Source: Sphingobacteriales bacterium (GTDB lineage Bacteria > Bacteroidota > Bacteroidia > Chitinophagales > Chitinophagaceae). From it: a DNA stretch of 64,000 nt. Shown here in pieces: positions 8,402-15,085 of this stretch. The translations under genes were made by a program, and so were the position numbers. The notes beneath the pieces are model-generated. The model was not told the DNA's origin and did no database searches. It worked only from the letters and a program-made list of their open reading frames with translations. Numbering within the stretch: position 1 is the first letter of the stretch; every line of letters starts with the position of its first letter. The stretch spans positions 118,848-182,847 of the forward strand of contig JAAXIF010000023.1 of NCBI GenBank assembly GCA_012270485.1, written 5' to 3'.

Positions 8402-9727
8402 ATGGGATGTGGATCATGTGGAACGGGTAAACCGAACGGATGTAAAAGCAACGGCGGTTGCAGCACAGGTGGCTGTAATCGTTTGAATGTACACGATTGG
8501 CTGATGAACCTTCCTTTCAGCGACCCTGAAAGTTCATGTAAAGTAGTAGAAGTAAGTTTCAAACAAGGCAGTCGCAAAGAATTCTTCCGCAATACAACAC
8601 TACAATTTTTTGAGAAAGGTGATTATGTAACCGTAGAAGGCGTAAGTGGATTTGATGTGGGCGAAGTGAGTTTGACAGGAGAACTGGTTCGTATTCAAAT
8701 GAAGAAAAAAGGGGTGGATGAGTTCAACCCTGAAATGAAAAAAATTCTCCGCAGAAGTACCGAAAGAGATATTGAAAGTTTTCAGATCAGTAAATCCAGA
8801 GAGAAAGAAATGCTGGCAAGAAGCAGGGCGATGGCACGTACCCTGAATCTGGAAATGAAACTAAGTGAAGTAGAAGTACAGGCCGATGGCAAAAAAGCTA
8901 CTTTCTTTTATACAGCCGATGATCGTGTTGATTTCCGTGAACTCATCAAGCAATATGCGAATGATTTCAAGGTAAAAGTAGAAATGCGTCAGATTGGTAT
9001 CCGTCAGGAAGCGGCGAAAGTAGGTGGTATTGGAAGCTGTGGCCGTGAACTGTGTTGCAGTACTTGGTTGCATGATTTTAAAAGTGTAAATACAACCGCT
9101 GCACGTTACCAGAATTTATCCATCAATCAAACCAAACTCAGCGGACAGTGTGGCCGTTTGAAATGTTGTTTGAATTATGAGTTGGATACTTATTTGGATG
9201 CGTTGCAACATTTTCCCGATTATGCCGATCAATTGGATACAGCGATGGGTCCTGCATATCTCATCAAGAAAGATATTTTCAAAAATTTGATGTGGTATGT
9301 ATTACCCAACAATACCAAACACTACCCACTCACCATTCAGCGTGTGAAGGAAATCAAACGCCTGAATCAGCAAGGACAAAAAGTAGAAGAACTACAGCCG
9401 GTAGAAGTCACCAGCAGTAAACCTAAAGAAGTAGAACCTGCTTTTGTAGATGTAGTTGGACAAATTAGTTTACGCAGTCTGGAGCGCAATGATAAACGTA
9501 GAAAAGATCAGCAGCGTGGTGATAGAAGAAATGGACCGCAGCAGCAAGGAGCGAGAGGACAAGGTCCAAGACCACAGCAAGACAATAAGCCACAAGGTTC
9601 AAGACCACAAGGGAATCAAGGAAGGGGGGGGCAAGGTCCAAGACCACAAGGGAATCAAGGAAGGAGGCAAGGTCCAAGACCACAGGGAAATCAAGGTGGA
9701 GAGCAGAAGCCTAAGCCGGATGCTTAA
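8402..9727 (+). CDS. ricT: PSP1 domain protein, RicT (YaaT) homologue
   Basis: 441 residues. In Bacillus, RicT forms an iron-sulfur complex with RicA/RicF and guides RNase Y maturation of operon mRNAs. Here the N-terminus has five cysteines (C3, C6, C14, C20, C25), followed by the PSP1 core with CGRELCC (C213-C219) and CGRLKCC (C250-C256). The C-terminal ~70 residues are a low-complexity Arg/Gln/Gly/Pro tail in repeated RPQGNQG units, encoded by ~39-bp near-identical DNA repeats that include a G8 tract (9624-9631). The tail may bind RNA; that is inference. In many relatives gldH follows, but here gldH lies elsewhere (21598). Confidence 0.9.
   Translation: MGCGSCGTGKPNGCKSNGGCSTGGCNRLNVHDWLMNLPFSDPESSCKVVEVSFKQGSRKEFFRNTTLQFFEKGDYVTVEGVSGFDVGEVSLTGELVRIQMKKKGVDEFNPEMKKILRRSTERDIESFQISKSREKEMLARSRAMARTLNLEMKLSEVEVQADGKKATFFYTADDRVDFRELIKQYANDFKVKVEMRQIGIRQEAAKVGGIGSCGRELCCSTWLHDFKSVNTTAARYQNLSINQTKLSGQCGRLKCCLNYELDTYLDALQHFPDYADQLDTAMGPAYLIKKDIFKNLMWYVLPNNTKHYPLTIQRVKEIKRLNQQGQKVEELQPVEVTSSKPKEVEPAFVDVVGQISLRSLERNDKRRKDQQRGDRRNGPQQQGARGQGPRPQQDNKPQGSRPQGNQGRGGQGPRPQGNQGRRQGPRPQGNQGGEQKPKPDA
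9590..9706 (+). repeat. Tandem ~39-bp repeats in the 3' end of ricT
   Basis: Three or so tandem units share GGTCCAAGACCACAAGGGAA followed by TCAAGGAAGG-type sequence, encoding GPRPQGNQGR repeats. Unit 1 contains a run of eight G (9624-9631), where the next unit has only GGAGG. Such repeats and G tracts are prone to slippage. Confidence 0.75.
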
Positions 9728-9748
9728 TTAATGGCAAAAAATGTATTT

Positions 9749-9779
9749 AAAAGGTATCATTCACGTGATACCTTTTTTT
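9749..9779 (+). terminator. Intrinsic terminator after ricT
   Basis: Stem aaaaggtatca (9749-9759) with tgatacctttt (9766-9776), then a T run. It lies 22 bp after the ricT stop and just before the 52-bp repeat. A closely similar hairpin precedes the second repeat copy at 10570-10597. Confidence 0.8.
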
Positions 9780-9786
9780 GTAGCCG

Positions 9787-9838
9787 TTATTACTACTTCG
9801 TATAAATACCTGATTTTTTAAACTACGCTTGGTACGGA
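9787..9838 (+). repeat. 52-bp direct repeat, copy 1 (promoter-bearing)
   Basis: Matches 10601-10652 at 51 of 52 positions (single C/A difference at the 13th base). It ends CGCTTGGTACGGA and supplies the TTG of a promoter whose TAnnTTTG lies just outside in the unique sequence. Together with the hairpin in front, it forms a terminator-promoter unit ahead of the DUF6934 module. Confidence 0.9.
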
Positions 9839-9857
9839 GGAGTTGATAATAAATTTG
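9829..9857 (+). promoter_or_regulatory. Bacteroidota-type promoter of the DUF6934 module
   Basis: TTG (9829-9831), 18-bp spacer, TAAATTTG (9850-9857), an exact TAnnTTTG match. The ATG at 9862 follows only 4 bp later, so the mRNA would be nearly leaderless, or translation begins at the GTG one codon downstream. Confidence 0.65.
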
Positions 9858-9861
9858 CAAA

Positions 9862-10323
9862 ATGGTGTATGAATGTTATGACTATGAAACGAATCGAAAT
9901 AGAACTCGGTTCAGCTTTATCAGTAGCAGCCATCATAGAAATATTCACAAACTGGTTCTTTTTCGCAAGATTGGAAATATTCAAGAAAATTATTTCAGTT
10001 TAGAATTTGGTGATTGGGATCCAATCACTAACAAACTGAACGTAATTAATATTTCAAATAATGGTGACAGAGATAAAGTATTAAATACCGTTGCATGTAC
10101 AGTTTTGGATTTTATTCATTGTTATCCGAATAGTATGGTGTTTGCAAAGGGAAGCACTCCGTCTAGGACAAGATTGTATCAAATAGGTATCAATAAGAAT
10201 ATTTCAGTAATACAAGCTTATCTAAAGATTTATGGCTTTATTAATAACCAGTGGGAAGTTTTTTCACCTAAAAGAAACTATCAAGCATTTTATGTTCAAA
10301 AAAGAAATGGTAATTTCAAATAA
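9862..10323 (+). CDS. DUF6934 family protein
   Basis: 153 residues, soluble, no signal peptide. The blocks FSLEFGDWDP, SNNGDRDKVLNTVACTVLDFI, KGSTPSRTRLYQIGINKN and KRNYQAFYVQKR are those I associate with the Bacteroidota-specific DUF6934 family of unknown function, often found next to a very small gene, as here. The conserved SNNGDRDKVL and STxxRTRLY motifs suggest a nucleotide or phosphate ligand, but that is speculation. The toxin-antitoxin-like layout (two small overlapping genes, own promoter, next to a ParDE module) suggests a mobile accessory module. Confidence 0.7.
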   Translation: MVYECYDYETNRNRTRFSFISSSHHRNIHKLVLFRKIGNIQENYFSLEFGDWDPITNKLNVINISNNGDRDKVLNTVACTVLDFIHCYPNSMVFAKGSTPSRTRLYQIGINKNISVIQAYLKIYGFINNQWEVFSPKRNYQAFYVQKRNGNFK

Positions 10324-10333
10324 AATAAATCCA

Positions 10334-10504
10334 ATGATACAACTAAAAGATATAGAAAAAGACTACGAACCAAAGGGTGTAGTCAGTGCCAACATACCTG
10401 ATCCTATTTACTCGGATGAAATGATTAAAAAACATGAGGAACTCATTATATTCCTCAAAGAACATCCGATTCCCACTTACTTATTAGGCAAAAAAGGCGA
10501 GTAG
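10334..10504 (+). CDS. Small partner protein of the DUF6934 gene
   Basis: 56 residues from the ATG at 10334 (MIQLKDIEKDYEPKGVV), 10 bp after the DUF6934 stop. A start at 10307 would overlap the upstream gene by 17 bp and is also possible. The protein is acidic and helical with a distinctive IPDPIYSDEMIKKHEELI segment and ends PTYLLGKKGE. Not recognised as a known family; the pairing with DUF6934 is the main clue. Confidence 0.6.
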   Translation: MIQLKDIEKDYEPKGVVSANIPDPIYSDEMIKKHEELIIFLKEHPIPTYLLGKKGE

Positions 10505-10569
10505 TAAGCTATGGGTGAGGAGCAAAAAAGAGTTGAGCTGAAAGCTAATTAAATAAACTTATTAGTAGC

Positions 10570-10597
10570 AAAAGGTATCATAAACGGATACCTTTTG
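10570..10597 (+). terminator. Intrinsic terminator after the DUF6934 module
   Basis: Stem aaaaggtatc / gatacctttt around a short loop, near-identical to the ricT terminator at 9749-9779 and in the same position relative to the 52-bp repeat. The T run is short (TTTT then GC). Confidence 0.65.
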
Positions 10598-10600
10598 CTA

Positions 10601-10652
10601 TTATTACTACTTAGTATAAATACCTGATTTTTTAAACTACGCTTGGTACGGA
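10601..10652 (+). repeat. 52-bp direct repeat, copy 2 (promoter-bearing)
   Basis: 51/52 identical to 9787-9838. It is preceded by the same type of hairpin and followed by the ParD/ParE module. The two copies are 814 bp apart and bracket the DUF6934 module. Confidence 0.9.
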
Positions 10653-10671
10653 TAGGTTGAATGTAGATTTG
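10643..10671 (+). promoter_or_regulatory. Bacteroidota-type promoter of the ParD module
   Basis: TTG (10643-10645), 18-bp spacer, TAGATTTG (10664-10671), again a TAnnTTTG match with the same spacing as the promoter of copy 1. Confidence 0.65.
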
Positions 10672-10740
10672 ATGATTCAAAAAAATACTATCATTCTCCC
10701 CAAACTCAACAAATGAAGCTAATTAGAAGCAATTTAAAAA

Positions 10741-10759
10741 GTTACCAAAATTTGGTAAC
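10741..10759. promoter_or_regulatory. 19-bp perfect palindrome upstream of parD, probable autoregulatory operator
   Basis: gttaccaaaatttggtaac is a perfect inverted repeat around a central base. It lies 20 bp before the ATG at 10779. ParD-type ribbon-helix-helix proteins commonly bind such sites in their own promoter. Its position argues for the 10779 start rather than the upstream in-frame ATG at 10713. Confidence 0.65.
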
Positions 10760-10778
10760 TTTATCCGAAATAGGTTTT

Positions 10779-11027
10779 ATGGGTAGGAATACATCTGTAT
10801 CTCTTGGAGATTATTTTGAAAAATTTGTAGACGCAAAAGTCGAAGAAGGAAGGTATAAAAATGCAAGTGAAGTTATTCGTGCTGGCTTACGGTTATTGGA
10901 AGAAGAAGAAACAAAAGTGACAGCTTTAAAAAAAGCATTAGAAGAAGGTATAAAAAGCGGGGCAGTCAAAAACTTTGATCCGAAAAAACACCTGAAATCT
11001 TTACAGTCAGTAAAGACAGGTGGCTAA
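10779..11027 (+). CDS. parD: ParD-like antitoxin (ribbon-helix-helix)
   Basis: 82 residues from the ATG at 10779 (MGRNTSVSLGDYFEKFV). An in-frame ATG at 10713 would add 22 residues encoded across the palindrome and is unlikely. The N-terminal strand NTSVSLG and the helices with EEGRYKNASEVIRAGLRLLEEEE are the CopG/ParD DNA-binding fold; the acidic/basic C-terminus (EEGIKSGAVKNFDPKKHLKSL) would wrap the toxin. It directly precedes a broken ParE gene (stop followed immediately by the toxin frame). Confidence 0.9.
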   Translation: MGRNTSVSLGDYFEKFVDAKVEEGRYKNASEVIRAGLRLLEEEETKVTALKKALEEGIKSGAVKNFDPKKHLKSLQSVKTGG

Positions 11028-11333
11028 TTGTATTATTGCAAAAAAGCACTGGATGATCTTTCAGATATATGGAACTACAGTCTGAAAGTCTGGTCTGAAA
11101 AACAAGCAGATTGATATTATAATGAGATCATACAAGCATTCGAGGCTGTATCGATCAATCCCTCATTGGGAAAAAAGTATTTACAGTTAGATGTATTGAT
11201 TAAAGGGTACAAAGTAAATCGACACATCATTTTTTATTATTTAGATAAAGAAAATACGCTATTCATCGTTCGCATACTTCATGAGAAGATGGATACTAAG
11301 AGTCACATCGTTAATGAATTAAATCGTGAATAG
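11028..11333 (+). pseudogene. parE: ParE-like toxin, inactivated by an in-frame TGA
   Basis: The frame continues from the base after the parD stop. It encodes KKALDDLSDIWNYSLKVWSEKQAD, then TGA (11112-11114, codon 29), then YYNEIIQAFEAVSINPSLGKKY and HIIFYYLDKENTLFIVRILHEKMD to a TAG at 11331-11333. Together these are the full ~100-aa RelE/ParE fold, including the C-terminal RILHEKMD strand. The stop falls where relatives usually have KxYY or LYY. The start is also poor (TTG at 11028, no ATG). I read it as a recent nonsense loss of the toxin with the antitoxin kept. Confidence 0.85.
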
Positions 11334-11341
11334 CAATAAAA

Positions 11342-11366
11342 ATCGGCTGCCGATTTGGCAACCGAT
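11342..11366 (+). terminator. Hairpin after the ParDE module
   Basis: Stem atcggctgcc (11342-11351) with ggcaaccgat (11357-11366), one mismatch, 5-nt loop. It lies between parE and the convergent pepF gene. Confidence 0.5.
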
Positions 11367-11389
11367 TGCTGTAAAATTTATAATAATTA

Positions 11390-13111
11390 TTAAACAAGCT
11401 TCTCCATCTCTTTCGCCGTAAACTCCATCAAAGTCTTAATATGTGCAGGTGAAAGATCAAACTTTAACCCAGCAGCTGCATAGAGTTCAGGCAGTGTACG
11501 AGTTCCGCCTAATGAAAGGGCTTTGATATAATGATCTAAAGCTTGTTGCGGATTTTCCTGATACTGCATCCATAATCCGATTGCCCCCAATTGCGCAATA
11601 CCATATTCGATATAATAAAAAGGTACTTCAAACAAATGCAACTGACGCTGCCAGCCCATCTCACGATACATATCTAATCCCGTATAATCAATACTATTTG
11701 TTGAAAACTCTTGTAATATCTCCATCCATTTTGCAGTTCTTTCGGCAACCGCATGTGTGGGATGTTCATATACCCAATGCTGGAACTTATCAATAATTGC
11801 AATCCATGGGAAAATCGTAATCGTTCTTTCCAACTGATGTTCTTTCGCTCTCTTCAGGTCTTCTTCGCTATCAAAAAATGCCTGCCAATGATTCATACTG
11901 AATAATTCCATCGCCATACTGGCTACTTCGGCAATCTCCATTGGGTACTCTTTGAAAGCACTCAGCTCCAATTCATGCGCCAAAAAAGAATGAATGGCAT
12001 GTCCACCTTCATGTACCATGGTGGTGACATCACTCATTTGTCCGGCTGCATTCATAAAAATAAAAGGTGCCCCACTTTCTGTAAGTGGACAATTATATCC
12101 TCCCGGCGCTTTTCCCTTTCTGCTTTCCAGATCAAAATGCCCGAGTTCATTCATCTTGCGCAAACAGTTAGCAAAAAAAGGATTCAATTGTTCAAAACAA
12201 GCCACAGATTTTTCATAGAGGTCTTGTCCGTTGCTAAAAGGTTTCAAAGGTTGAACACCTTCGGGTTCTGCTTCTGTATCCCATGGACGAAGGACATCCA
12301 ATCCCAATTTTTCCTTTTTCTTCAGATAAATTTTTTCAATTAGTGGCAGCACATGCAATTTCACGGCTTCATGAAATTGAAAGCAATCTTCTTTGGTATA
12401 ATCGAAACGACCGAGTTCTACAAACTTGTAATCACGATAATTAGCGTAACCTGCATTTTGTGCTACCTGATGTCTCTTTGTGATGAGTTGCGTATACAAA
12501 TCATGCATTGCATCTTTATCCTGCAGCCTCCGTTCTTGAATTTTACGATACACTTGTTCACGCAATTCACGATCATGGCTTTCCAAAAATTTAGCAGCTT
12601 GTTGTAAAGTATATTCCTCTCCATTCACTTCTACCGTCATTTTACCGGCGATAGCGCCATACTGTTGTTGCATGACACTTAATTCTGCCTGCAATGGGAT
12701 ATTCGCTTCCCGGAATAGGTCGATGCTTTTCTTAACGCCACGGAGATAGGTAAAATATTTCTGCTGATCCAATTCCTTGATAAAAGGCGAATTGATCAGT
12801 TTCTTATTGAGTTGATCGGCATAGGGCTGTAACTTGGGTTGAATTTCCATGCAGAAATAAGTAAATGCTTCTTCCAGCTTGGGGTCGGTTGTATCGCAAG
12901 TCATTTTGATCTGTCGCCAACAGGCATCTTCACTCACAACAGCTTCAACTTCACTCATATCCCTCATCCACTGCTCCAATGCAGCTTTGTTGTCAATCGG
13001 GCGCTCTGCCAGATCCTTGAAAAAAGGCTCCAAAGATTCCCAGGTGGTCACCACAAAGTCTTTGGGCACAAAGCGACGCTCTAGTTTTTTGATATCCGCA
13101 CTTAATGTCAT
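11390..13111 (-). CDS. pepF: M3 family oligoendopeptidase (PepF type)
   Basis: 573 residues from the ATG at 13111 (MTLSADIKKLERRFVP). The open frame extends 47 codons upstream but crosses the promoter region, and that stretch is not protein-like. The zinc motif HEGGH is in TTMVHEGGHAIHSF, with the third ligand Glu downstream in the EIAEVASMAMELFS helix. This is the M3B oligoendopeptidase F-like layout: a cytoplasmic enzyme that trims short peptides. It is divergent from mutL. A TACTTTTG box (minus strand, 13131-13138) fits a TAnnTTTG -7 element. Confidence 0.92.
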   Translation of the reverse strand: MTLSADIKKLERRFVPKDFVVTTWESLEPFFKDLAERPIDNKAALEQWMRDMSEVEAVVSEDACWRQIKMTCDTTDPKLEEAFTYFCMEIQPKLQPYADQLNKKLINSPFIKELDQQKYFTYLRGVKKSIDLFREANIPLQAELSVMQQQYGAIAGKMTVEVNGEEYTLQQAAKFLESHDRELREQVYRKIQERRLQDKDAMHDLYTQLITKRHQVAQNAGYANYRDYKFVELGRFDYTKEDCFQFHEAVKLHVLPLIEKIYLKKKEKLGLDVLRPWDTEAEPEGVQPLKPFSNGQDLYEKSVACFEQLNPFFANCLRKMNELGHFDLESRKGKAPGGYNCPLTESGAPFIFMNAAGQMSDVTTMVHEGGHAIHSFLAHELELSAFKEYPMEIAEVASMAMELFSMNHWQAFFDSEEDLKRAKEHQLERTITIFPWIAIIDKFQHWVYEHPTHAVAERTAKWMEILQEFSTNSIDYTGLDMYREMGWQRQLHLFEVPFYYIEYGIAQLGAIGLWMQYQENPQQALDHYIKALSLGGTRTLPELYAAAGLKFDLSPAHIKTLMEFTAKEMEKLV

Positions 13112-13220
13112 AATCTTGAATTTTACAGCGCAAAAGTACCAGCAAAACGTTTGGAAAGTTTTAAAAGTTTTCAAAACTGCGAAGCCACGGGCATTTGCCG
13201 TATTTTTGCAGGCTGAATTC

Positions 13221-13237
13221 AAGGAGATTTTTTTGTG
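13221..13237 (+). promoter_or_regulatory. Shine-Dalgarno and GTG start of mutL
   Basis: AAGGAG at 13221-13226 is followed 8 bp later by the GTG at 13235. Most genes in this window have no recognisable Shine-Dalgarno, so this one stands out and fixes the start. TATTTTTG at 13201-13208 is a TAnnTTTG match, giving a short leader. Confidence 0.7.
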
Positions 13238-15085
13238 AGCGATATCATTCAATTATTACCCGATAACATTGCCAACCAGATTGCAGCCGGTGAGGTCATT
13301 CAACGACCAGCCAGTGCTGTCAAAGAACTATTAGAAAATGCGGTGGATGCCGGTGCTACTGATATCCGATTATTGGTATCAGATGCCGGTAAAGCATTGA
13401 TTCAGGTAATTGATAATGGCAAGGGGATGAGTGATACCGATGCCCGCATGTCATTTGAACGCCATGCCACCAGTAAAATCCGACAAATTGAAGACCTGTT
13501 TCGTATCAGAACCATGGGGTTTCGGGGTGAAGCACTAGCTTCAATAGCCGCCGTAGCCCAAGTGGAAATGAAAACAAAACGTGTAGAAGATGAACTGGGC
13601 ACATATATTGAAATTGAAAACAGCAAAGTCATTAAACAGGAAGTATGTGCTTGTCCACTTGGTACCAGTATCAGCATGAAAAACCTGTTCTTCAATGTTC
13701 CTGCCCGCAGAAACTTTCTCAAGAGCAATGCAGCAGAACTTCGCCATATCATGGATGAATTCATTCGTGTAGCCATGGCTTTTCCTGAGATCTTCTTTTC
13801 CCTCACGAGTAATGGACAAGAAGTATTTCATTTAGAACCCGGAACACTTAAACAAAGAATTGTACAAATACTCGGTAATACTTACAATGCCAAACTTGTT
13901 AGCGTTGGAGAGAAAACCGATTACATGAATATTTATGGTTTTGTAGGTAAACCAGAAACAGCCCGTAAAACAAGAGGTGATCAGTATTTTTTTGTGAATA
14001 ACAGATTCATCAAAAGCGCTTATCTCAATCATGCAGTGAATACGGCTTTTGATGAAATGATTCCTAAAGACAGTTTCCCCGGCTATGTTCTCTTCATTGA
14101 TCTGGATCCTTCACAAGTAGATATCAATGTTCACCCTACCAAACAAGAGATCAAGTTTGAAGATGAGAAAATCATCTATGCATTTGTTCAAGCTGCTGTA
14201 AAACATGCTTTGGCACAATTCAGCATTGCACCTTCACTTGATTTTACACTCAACCCAGATATTCAGGGACTGGAGGCAGTCAACAAACCTTTTACAGACG
14301 ATAAGAAACAGGCAGTTACCTCTTCTAACCTATACCAGACTTTCACACAAAAAAATCAGGCACATTTTATTGAGCGGGAGAAGACATCCGGTGAGTTGAA
14401 ACATTGGAAAAGTTTTTTCGAGAGTCCTGGAACCGGCTCTAAAGAAAAAAAGGCAGATCATTTTTCCGGTTCTCTTTTACAAAGCATCACACCCAAGATG
14501 CCCGGCATACATGTTTTACCGGATACGCCTTTGCTTCAACTACATCAAACCTATATCATCGCATCCACCAATAGTGGTTTTATATTGGTTCATCAGCAAT
14601 TAGCACATGAAAGAATATTATATGATAAATACAGTGTAGCCGCTCATGGACAACAAATGGCCACACAGAAAAGCCTCTTCCCAGCCACTTTGGAACTGGC
14701 TGCTGCTGATGCGGCATTATTACAAGACTTATTGCCGGATCTTACCAGCATTGGCTATCAGGTGGAGCCTTTTGGACAAAATAGTTTTGTAATTCAAGGC
14801 ATACCGGCTGATATACTTCCCGGCAATGAGAAACATGCCATTGAATTATTAATTGAACAATTCAAACATTTTAGTTCGGATATCAAATTCAGCAAACGTG
14901 AAAAACTGATTCGCTGTATGGCTCGTCAACAAGCCATCAAGACCGGACAAACACTTTCGCAAAAAGAAATGCTGGTGTTGGTGGAAGAATTGTTTGCTTG
15001 CACTAGCCCGAAAGTAACACCTACCGGCTCTCCTACTTATCTTGAATTCAAAGAAGATTATTTAGACCGTATGTTTGGCAAGTAA
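13235..15085 (+). CDS. mutL: DNA mismatch repair protein MutL
   Basis: 616 residues, GTG start. The N-terminal GHKL ATPase is intact: ELLENAVDAGAT, IDNGKGM, RHATSKI and FRGEALASIAAV. The S5-like fold carries QYFFVNNRFIKS and DINVHPTKQEIKF. After a variable linker (about 330-430), the C-terminal dimerisation domain follows. The endonuclease motif DQHAxxER is altered to HQQLAHER (from H453), and the late CPHGRPT-type motif reads TPTGSPTY. The nicking site may therefore be absent. The stop is immediately followed by the stop of the convergent PH-domain gene. Confidence 0.95.
   Translation: MSDIIQLLPDNIANQIAAGEVIQRPASAVKELLENAVDAGATDIRLLVSDAGKALIQVIDNGKGMSDTDARMSFERHATSKIRQIEDLFRIRTMGFRGEALASIAAVAQVEMKTKRVEDELGTYIEIENSKVIKQEVCACPLGTSISMKNLFFNVPARRNFLKSNAAELRHIMDEFIRVAMAFPEIFFSLTSNGQEVFHLEPGTLKQRIVQILGNTYNAKLVSVGEKTDYMNIYGFVGKPETARKTRGDQYFFVNNRFIKSAYLNHAVNTAFDEMIPKDSFPGYVLFIDLDPSQVDINVHPTKQEIKFEDEKIIYAFVQAAVKHALAQFSIAPSLDFTLNPDIQGLEAVNKPFTDDKKQAVTSSNLYQTFTQKNQAHFIEREKTSGELKHWKSFFESPGTGSKEKKADHFSGSLLQSITPKMPGIHVLPDTPLLQLHQTYIIASTNSGFILVHQQLAHERILYDKYSVAAHGQQMATQKSLFPATLELAAADAALLQDLLPDLTSIGYQVEPFGQNSFVIQGIPADILPGNEKHAIELLIEQFKHFSSDIKFSKREKLIRCMARQQAIKTGQTLSQKEMLVLVEELFACTSPKVTPTGSPTYLEFKEDYLDRMFGK

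Noticed and set aside
9456..9731. Separate 91-aa gene overlapping the 3' end of ricT
   Set aside because: It is the +1 frame of the RPQGNQG repeats; its repetitive composition arises from the same DNA repeats and it has no plausible start context.
10713..10778. Longer parD with 22 extra N-terminal residues
   Set aside because: The extra codons run across the 19-bp palindrome and are unlike ParD N-termini; the family starts at the second Met.
11112..11114. TGA in parE read as selenocysteine or stop-codon recoding
   Set aside because: No conserved Cys/Sec position in ParE toxins, and no selenocysteine insertion hairpin visible right after the codon. A plain nonsense mutation explains it better.
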